Of a stretch of 64,000 bases of DNA, positions 60,099-64,000 are shown piece by piece. Source of the stretch: Aeromicrobium sp. Sec7.5 (GTDB lineage: Bacteria > Actinomycetota > Actinomycetes > Propionibacteriales > Nocardioidaceae); assembly GCF_036867135.1 (NCBI RefSeq), contig NZ_JBAJIJ010000002.1, positions 434,001-498,000 of the forward strand, written 5' to 3'. Below the pieces are notes generated by a model. That model was not told the origin of the DNA. It saw only the letters and a program-made list of their open reading frames with translations, and searched no databases. Position 1 is the first letter of the stretch. Each line of letters starts with the position of its first letter. Both the position numbers and the translations under genes were made by a program.

Positions 60099-60884
60099 AT
60101 GGCACCTCGGCAGGTCAGCAACCGCGCGAAGGGCCTGACTCCCGAGCTGATCACGCGCACCGCGCTCGAGCTCATCGACAGCGAGGGCGTCGGATCCGCC
60201 ACGATGCGCGCGATCGCGAGCCGGCTCGGCGTCGAGGCGATGTCGCTCTACAAGCACGTCCGGACGCGCGACGAGCTGCTCGACCTCGTGGTGGAGCTGA
60301 TCGTCGCCGAGCTCGACCAGGACCCCGAGGTGCGCTCCGACGCGTCCGGCGGCTGGCGCGACTACCTGACCCGCCTGGCGCGCGGCGTCCGCCGGTACGC
60401 GCTGGCCCATCCGCACGCGTTCCCCCTCGTCACGACGCGTCCGGCCGAGGCGCCGTGGATCAATCCGCCGCTGCGGTCGCTCCGCTGGATCGAGTCGATG
60501 CTCGCGACGCTGCAGGGCGAGGGGTTCTCCGACGATCAGGTGCTCTTCGCGTACCGCTCCTTCAACAGCTTCCTGCTCGGCTACCTGCTCATGGAGTCGG
60601 GCGCCCGCACGCTGCGCGACCCGCAGGACGGTGACGGCTCGATGGGCACGTCCGACGAACCGGTGCCGGGCGGCCTCTCGCCGACCCGCACCGACGTCGA
60701 GCAGGACGCCGTCGCCGACGCGACGTCGACGCAGGACCAGCTCGACCCGCAGGGCGACATCGAGGTCGCCGAGTTCCCGACGATCCACCGCCTCGCCGTG
60801 CGCCTGGCCGAGGACCGCTTCGACGAGGAGTTCGAGCGCGGCCTGGAACGGCTCCTCGACTCCGTCGCCGCCCAGTTGGACTGA
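60099..60884 (+). CDS. TetR-family transcriptional regulator
   Basis: A 261-residue regulator. The N-terminal helix-turn-helix (residues 12-58) reads LTPELITRTALELIDSEGVG followed by TMRAIASRLGVEAMSLYKHV, and the C-terminal domain resembles the tetracycline-repressor type (RRYALAHPHAFPLVTTRP, FNSFLLGYLLMESGA). A low-complexity acidic insertion (about 175-220) interrupts the ligand domain. ATG at 60099 is preferred because GGGAGGA lies eight bases upstream, whereas it would abut the ATG at 60090. It is divergent from clpB. Target genes are not evident. Confidence 0.88.
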   Translation: MAPRQVSNRAKGLTPELITRTALELIDSEGVGSATMRAIASRLGVEAMSLYKHVRTRDELLDLVVELIVAELDQDPEVRSDASGGWRDYLTRLARGVRRYALAHPHAFPLVTTRPAEAPWINPPLRSLRWIESMLATLQGEGFSDDQVLFAYRSFNSFLLGYLLMESGARTLRDPQDGDGSMGTSDEPVPGGLSPTRTDVEQDAVADATSTQDQLDPQGDIEVAEFPTIHRLAVRLAEDRFDEEFERGLERLLDSVAAQLD

Positions 60885-60947
60885 GCGAGACGGGGATCAC
60901 GTCACGCCGAGTTGCACGACGGGTGGACCGGCGTACCGTCGAAGTAA

Positions 60948-60964
60948 GGCTTACATCGTAAGCC
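60948..60964. promoter_or_regulatory. Inverted repeat GGCTTAC-ATC-GTAAGCC upstream of the CsbD gene
   Basis: A perfect 7-base dyad around three bases, 45 bases before the CsbD-family gene. It could be an operator or part of a stress promoter. CsbD genes are often controlled by general-stress sigma factors, but I cannot define -35/-10 boxes here with confidence. Confidence 0.4.
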
Positions 60965-61008
60965 GCATCGGCAGAGAGCCGGTGCTTCCTCATCCGAAGG
61001 AGTACGTC

Positions 61009-61182
61009 ATGGGCATCGTCGACAAGGCCAAGAACACCGCTGAGAAGCTCACCGGCCAGGGCAAGGAGGCCGTGGGCGACGCGACCAACAACGACGACCT
61101 CAAGGCCGAGGGCCAGAAGGACCAGGCCAAGGGCAGCGTCAAGAACGCCGCCGAGGACGTCAAGGACGTCTTCAAGAAGTAA
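61009..61182 (+). CDS. CsbD-family stress protein
   Basis: A 57-residue, highly charged, Lys/Ala/Asp-rich protein with the CsbD pattern MGIVDKAKNTAEKLTGQGKE and AEGQKDQAKGSVKNAAEDVK. Members are induced by general stress and are thought to be largely disordered; the molecular role is unclear. The ATG has a GAAGGAG site seven bases upstream. A strong GC-rich hairpin follows the stop. Confidence 0.92.
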   Translation: MGIVDKAKNTAEKLTGQGKEAVGDATNNDDLKAEGQKDQAKGSVKNAAEDVKDVFKK

Positions 61183-61198
61183 TCTCGAACGCAACCTC

Positions 61199-61223
61199 GG
61201 GGGCCCGCCGTCGGCGGGCCCCC
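61199..61223 (+). terminator. GC-rich hairpin after the CsbD gene
   Basis: GGGGGCCCGCCG and CGGCGGGCCCCC form an 11-12 base stem with a one- to three-base loop, 16 bases after the CsbD stop. There is no T-run, as is common for actinobacterial terminators. Confidence 0.65.
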
Positions 61224-61250
61224 GAACCCGTCCCGACGGAGGAGACAGCC

Positions 61251-61637
61251 ATGAGCGGACAGCAGCCCCACGAACCGGTCGAGTCGGTCGGCCCCGACGG
61301 ACCGATCACGACGCCGGCCTCGGGCTCGAGCGTCGACCCTGCCGTGCCCCAGGACCCGCCGCGCCGCTCGGGCCTGGACGAGAAGGGTCGCGTCAAGCGC
61401 ACCCGCGCCGCCACGGCCTGGGCCTCCGCCGTCGCCCTCGCGGTCGTCACGATCCTGTTCATCGTGTTCATCGTGCAGAACTCGCAGTCGGTCGTGATCG
61501 ACTTCCTGTGGATGTCGGGCGACATCTCCGCGGCCGCCGCGCTGCTGATCGCCGCCGTCGCCGGAGCGCTGCTCGTCGCGATCCCGGCCGGCGTCCGCAT
61601 CACCCAGCTGCGCCACTCGCTGCGCCGCAACGGCTGA
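61251..61637 (+). CDS. LapA-domain (DUF1049) membrane protein
   Basis: A 128-residue protein with a disordered Pro/Gly/Ser-rich N-terminus (1-50), then two membrane helices (AWASAVALAVVTILFIVFIV and AALLIAAVAGALLVAIPAG) separated by the LapA-type motif VQNSQSVVIDFLWM. The C-terminus RITQLRHSLRRNG is basic. The domain is shared with the E. coli LPS assembly protein LapA, but in actinobacteria its role is unknown. A GGAGG-type site (CGGAGGAGACAGCC) precedes the ATG. Confidence 0.85.
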   Translation: MSGQQPHEPVESVGPDGPITTPASGSSVDPAVPQDPPRRSGLDEKGRVKRTRAATAWASAVALAVVTILFIVFIVQNSQSVVIDFLWMSGDISAAAALLIAAVAGALLVAIPAGVRITQLRHSLRRNG

Positions 61638-61642
61638 CCTCT

Positions 61643-61773
61643 CCCGCCCGCTGGGCGGGCGGTGACTCAGCGGCGGATCCCGCGCCCCGGCGGTGAGCAG
61701 GCGTCCGTTCCCGACTCGGGAACGGACGCTCACTCACCGCCCGCGGAAGCGAACGGACGCTCACTCACCGCCC
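61643..61773. repeat. GCGGTGAGC hairpin and direct repeats between the LapA gene and a convergent methyltransferase gene
   Basis: A CCCGCCCGC...GCGGGCGG stem lies at 61643-61662. At 61701-61729 GCGTCCGTTCCC and GGGAACGGACGC form a perfect 12-base stem with a five-base loop, inside GCGGTGAGCAG ... CTCACTCACCGC. The stretch GAACGGACGCTCACTCACCG is repeated directly at 61720 and 61751. The outer ends match the hairpins at 47844-47957. Confidence 0.7.
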
Positions 61774-61789
61774 ACGTGCGGGCGGCGAC

Positions 61790-62434
61790 TCAGCGGCGGA
61801 GGGCGCGGAGCGAGCCGACGTGGAGGATCTCGGCGAACCCGTCGGCCAGCGCGCGCTCGTAGACGTGGAACGGGGCCTGCCCACCGTCGGCGGGGTCGGG
61901 GAACACGTCGTGGATCACGAGCACCCCGTCGCCCCGCACGTGGGGCGACCAGCCGGCGTAGTCGGCCTGGGCGGCCTCCTCGGTGTGGCCGCCGTCGATG
62001 AAGACCGCGTCGAGCGGCGTGGTCCAGAACGCCGAGATCGTCGTGGAGCGACCGACGATCGGCACCACGACCTCCTCGAGACCGGCCCGGTGCAGCGCGC
62101 GCCGCGCGAACGGCAGCGTGTCCATCGCCCCGATCTCGGGGTCGACGAGCTCGGTGTCGTGGTACTCCCAGCCCGGCTGCTGCTCCTCGGAGCCCCGGTG
62201 GTGGTCGAGCGTCAGCAGCGTCGCGCCGGCCTCGCGCGCGACGTGCCCCAGGTGGATCGCCGACTTGCCGCAGTACGTGCCGATCTCGACCGCCACGCCA
62301 CCTGGCCGCAGGTGGGCCGCCACGACCGCCCGCAACGCATCGGCCTCGTCGTCGGGCAGGAAGCCCTTGGTCGCGGCCGCCACCGCGACGAGCGCGTCCG
62401 GCAGCGGCGCCTCCACGAAGACCTCGGCGCTCAT
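61790..62434 (-). CDS. Class I SAM-dependent methyltransferase-like protein
   Basis: A 214-residue Methyltransf_24-type protein. The SAM-binding loop is GVAVEIGTYCGKSAIHLGHV (about residue 47), followed by TLLTLDHHRGSEEQQPGWEY and DAVFIDGGHTEEAAQADYAG. It overlaps the downstream-oriented prenyltransferase-like gene by ATGA, so it is the last gene of a three-gene operon transcribed from beyond the window. Substrate unknown. The glycine-rich loop is of the divergent EIGTYCGKS type common in this family. Confidence 0.82.
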   Translation of the reverse strand: MSAEVFVEAPLPDALVAVAAATKGFLPDDEADALRAVVAAHLRPGGVAVEIGTYCGKSAIHLGHVAREAGATLLTLDHHRGSEEQQPGWEYHDTELVDPEIGAMDTLPFARRALHRAGLEEVVVPIVGRSTTISAFWTTPLDAVFIDGGHTEEAAQADYAGWSPHVRGDGVLVIHDVFPDPADGGQAPFHVYERALADGFAEILHVGSLRALRR

Positions 62435-63399
62435 GGCAGTGCCTCTCCTCGGAAGAGTCCGCTGCCGGGGGTGACCCGGTGCAGCGCGTCGTACGCCAGC
62501 AGGACGGTGGCCGCGGTCCACGTCGTGCGCTCGTCCGGCCAGCGCTGCTCGCTCTCGTACTCGAACCCGGTCCAGTACGAGCCGTCGTCGTCGCGCAGGT
62601 GCTGCATGTCGGCGAACACCTGCACCGCCTCGTCGCGCCGGCCCACGGCGTCGAGCGCCAGCACGAGCTCGCACGACTCCGCACCGGTGACCCACGTGTT
62701 GGGCGTGACGCACTTGATCCCCAGGCCCGGGACGACGAACGTGTCCCACCCGTCCTTGACCCGGCGCTCGGCCTCGTCGGCGGTCCACGCGGCGCCGAGC
62801 AGCGGGTAGTACCAGTCCATCGAGTGCGGCTTGGCCTCGAACAGCTCGGGCCGGTGCAGCGCGTCCGCGACGGCGGAGGACGCGGACGTCCACGCCGGAC
62901 GATCGGCGCCCACGACCTGGGCGAGCCCGAGCGCGCAGCGCAGCGAGAAGGCGATGCTGGCGTTGCCGGTCACCAGCGCGTCGGGCTCACCGGGCGTCCA
63001 GACGAATGCGCCGTCGGTGCGCTGCAGCGGCAGCACGGCGTCGATCGCGGCGTCGACCATGGGCCACAGCTCACGTGCGGACGACGCGTCCCGGGTCGTG
63101 CGCCAGTGGTGCCAGACGCCGGTGGCCACGTACGCCGTGAAGTTGGCGTCGACGTAGTGCTCGACCGCCTCGCCCGCGACGTACTTCGCCGCCCACGTGC
63201 CGTCGGCACGCTGGGCCGCGGCCGACCAGCGGTAGGCCCGCTCGGCCTCGGCGCTCCGCCCGGCGGCGTCCAGACCCATCGCGGCCTGCACGTGGTCCCA
63301 CGGATCGAGGTGGCCGCCGGCGTGCCACGGGATCGCGCCCGACGGCTCCTGCTGGGCCACGATCCAGTCCGCGGTCCGGACCATCTGCTCCGGTGTCAC
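62431..63399 (-). CDS. Prenyltransferase/alpha-alpha-toroid-like protein
   Basis: A 322-residue soluble protein with repeated helical pairs of the six-hairpin/prenyltransferase-like type: IVAQQEPSGAIPWHAGGHLD (residues 13-32), AAMGLDAAGRSAEAERAYRW, LPLQRTDGAFVWTPGEPDAL and a C-terminal HLRDDDGSYWTGFEYESEQR. The recurring QxxDGxxxW motif is a QW-like repeat. There is no signal peptide. It is often seen beside two methyltransferases and a glycosyltransferase in actinobacteria; the pathway is not known to me. The GTG start overlaps the upstream gene stop (GTGA). Confidence 0.75.
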   Translation of the reverse strand: MTPEQMVRTADWIVAQQEPSGAIPWHAGGHLDPWDHVQAAMGLDAAGRSAEAERAYRWSAAAQRADGTWAAKYVAGEAVEHYVDANFTAYVATGVWHHWRTTRDASSARELWPMVDAAIDAVLPLQRTDGAFVWTPGEPDALVTGNASIAFSLRCALGLAQVVGADRPAWTSASSAVADALHRPELFEAKPHSMDWYYPLLGAAWTADEAERRVKDGWDTFVVPGLGIKCVTPNTWVTGAESCELVLALDAVGRRDEAVQVFADMQHLRDDDGSYWTGFEYESEQRWPDERTTWTAATVLLAYDALHRVTPGSGLFRGEALP

Positions 63400-64000
63400 C
63401 ACGGCTTCGTGAAGTACAGCGCCACGCTCTTGCCGATGAGGGGGTCGAGGGCCTTCTCCGCGAGTCGGGTGGTGGCGGGCGCCTTCATCATGTCCCAGAC
63501 GAGCAGCTGGTGGTACGCCCGCACGAGCGGGTGCTGGTCGCGCTGCACGCCCACGGCGCACTTGATCCACCAGTACGGCGCGTGCAGGGCGTGCGCGTGG
63601 TGCTGGTGCCGGAAGGTCAGCCCCGTCAGCTCGAGCTTGTCGCGCAGCTCGTCGGCCGTGTAGATGCGGATGTGTCCGCCCTCGTTGGCGTGGTACTCGT
63701 CGCTGAGCGCCCAGCAGATCTTCTCGGGCAGCCAGCGCGGCACCGTGACGGCGAGCATGCCGCCGGGCGCGAGGATGCGGGTCAGCTCGCGGATCGCGGT
63801 GACGTCCTCGGGCACGTGCTCGAGGATCTCCGAGGCGAGCACGACGTCGAACGTGCCGTCCTCGTAGGGCATGTCGAGGATCGTGCCGACCTCGACGCGC
63901 CCCTGGCCCCCCGGCGGCACCTCACCCTCGAGCTGCATCGCGCCGAACATGTCGTCGACGCCCTTGAGCTCGACCTCGTCCATGTCGAACGCGGTGACGT
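63396..64000 (-). CDS. Class I SAM-dependent methyltransferase (5' end outside window)
   Basis: A methyltransferase of the Methyltransf_11 type, at least 200 residues, whose N-terminus lies beyond the right edge. Visible are VGTILDMPYEDGTFDVVLAS, EILEHVPEDVTAIRELTRIL and APGGMLAVTVPRWLPEKICW, covering SAM motifs II-IV. The SAM-binding glycine motif itself would be in the missing part. It is coupled to the prenyltransferase-like gene by a GTGA overlap and heads the visible part of that operon. Confidence 0.85.
   Translation of the reverse strand, partial: VTAFDMDEVELKGVDDMFGAMQLEGEVPPGGQGRVEVGTILDMPYEDGTFDVVLASEILEHVPEDVTAIRELTRILAPGGMLAVTVPRWLPEKICWALSDEYHANEGGHIRIYTADELRDKLELTGLTFRHQHHAHALHAPYWWIKCAVGVQRDQHPLVRAYHQLLVWDMMKAPATTRLAEKALDPLIGKSVALYFTKPW

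Overview
The window is very GC-rich, gene-dense, uses many GTG starts and 1-4 nt start/stop overlaps, and has several start codons placed 6-7 nt after a TANNNT box. It also carries a HAIR heat-shock operator and type II NADH dehydrogenase. Together these point to a mycelial or rod-shaped actinobacterium, plausibly Nocardioidaceae (Aeromicrobium/Nocardioides-like). The genus is inference. No rRNA, tRNA, transposase, prophage or CRISPR array was found.

Layout. (1) 0-1.7 kb: a SCO6745-family protein, a DtxR/MntR-type metalloregulator and a 43-residue small membrane protein. (2) 1.8-9.7 kb, minus strand: a desferrioxamine-type NIS siderophore operon (desA-desB-desC-desD, a penicillin-acylase-like gene, a second acetyltransferase) behind a putative iron box. 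(3) 10.5-38.2 kb: an almost complete aerobic-type cobalamin pathway with uptake genes: cobF, cobN, a FhuF-like reductase, a B12 ABC transporter, cobG-like, cobH, cobIJ fusion, cobM, cobL, a chlID-type chelatase, cobO, cobB-cobC fusion, cobA, an alpha-ribazole-phosphatase-like gene, cbtB/cbtA cobalt transport, cobT, cobS, cobD, cobK, cobQ. No cobU/cobP kinase is seen. (4) 38.2-45.8 kb, minus strand: a riboswitch-controlled uptake system made of a sortase-anchored alpha/alpha-toroid surface protein, a membrane-anchored DUF4430 (transcobalamin C-terminal-like) protein, an ECF transporter (T, fused A-A, S), and an SLH-anchored DUF4430 protein with its own riboswitch. This looks like a bacterial transcobalamin-like system split over two polypeptides feeding an ECF importer, and is the most interesting part of the window. 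(5) 45.8-64 kb: acyl-CoA dehydrogenase, MarR regulator and B12-dependent IcmF mutase, thioesterase, RNase HI, a cytoplasmic BtuF-like protein, ndh, clpB, a TetR regulator, CsbD, a LapA-domain protein, and a methyltransferase/prenyltransferase-like group running off the right edge.

How it works together. Six cobalamin riboswitches (before cobN, btuF, chlID, cbtB, the toroid/ECF operon and the SLH-DUF4430 gene) should couple synthesis, cobalt import and cobalamin capture to B12 level. icmF nearby is a B12-dependent consumer.

Repeats. Several families of short interspersed repeats lie between genes and, unusually, in frame inside cobalamin and siderophore genes (cobQ twice, cobG, cobIJ linker, chlID, cobF, desA twice in tandem), adding short peptide insertions to conserved enzymes.
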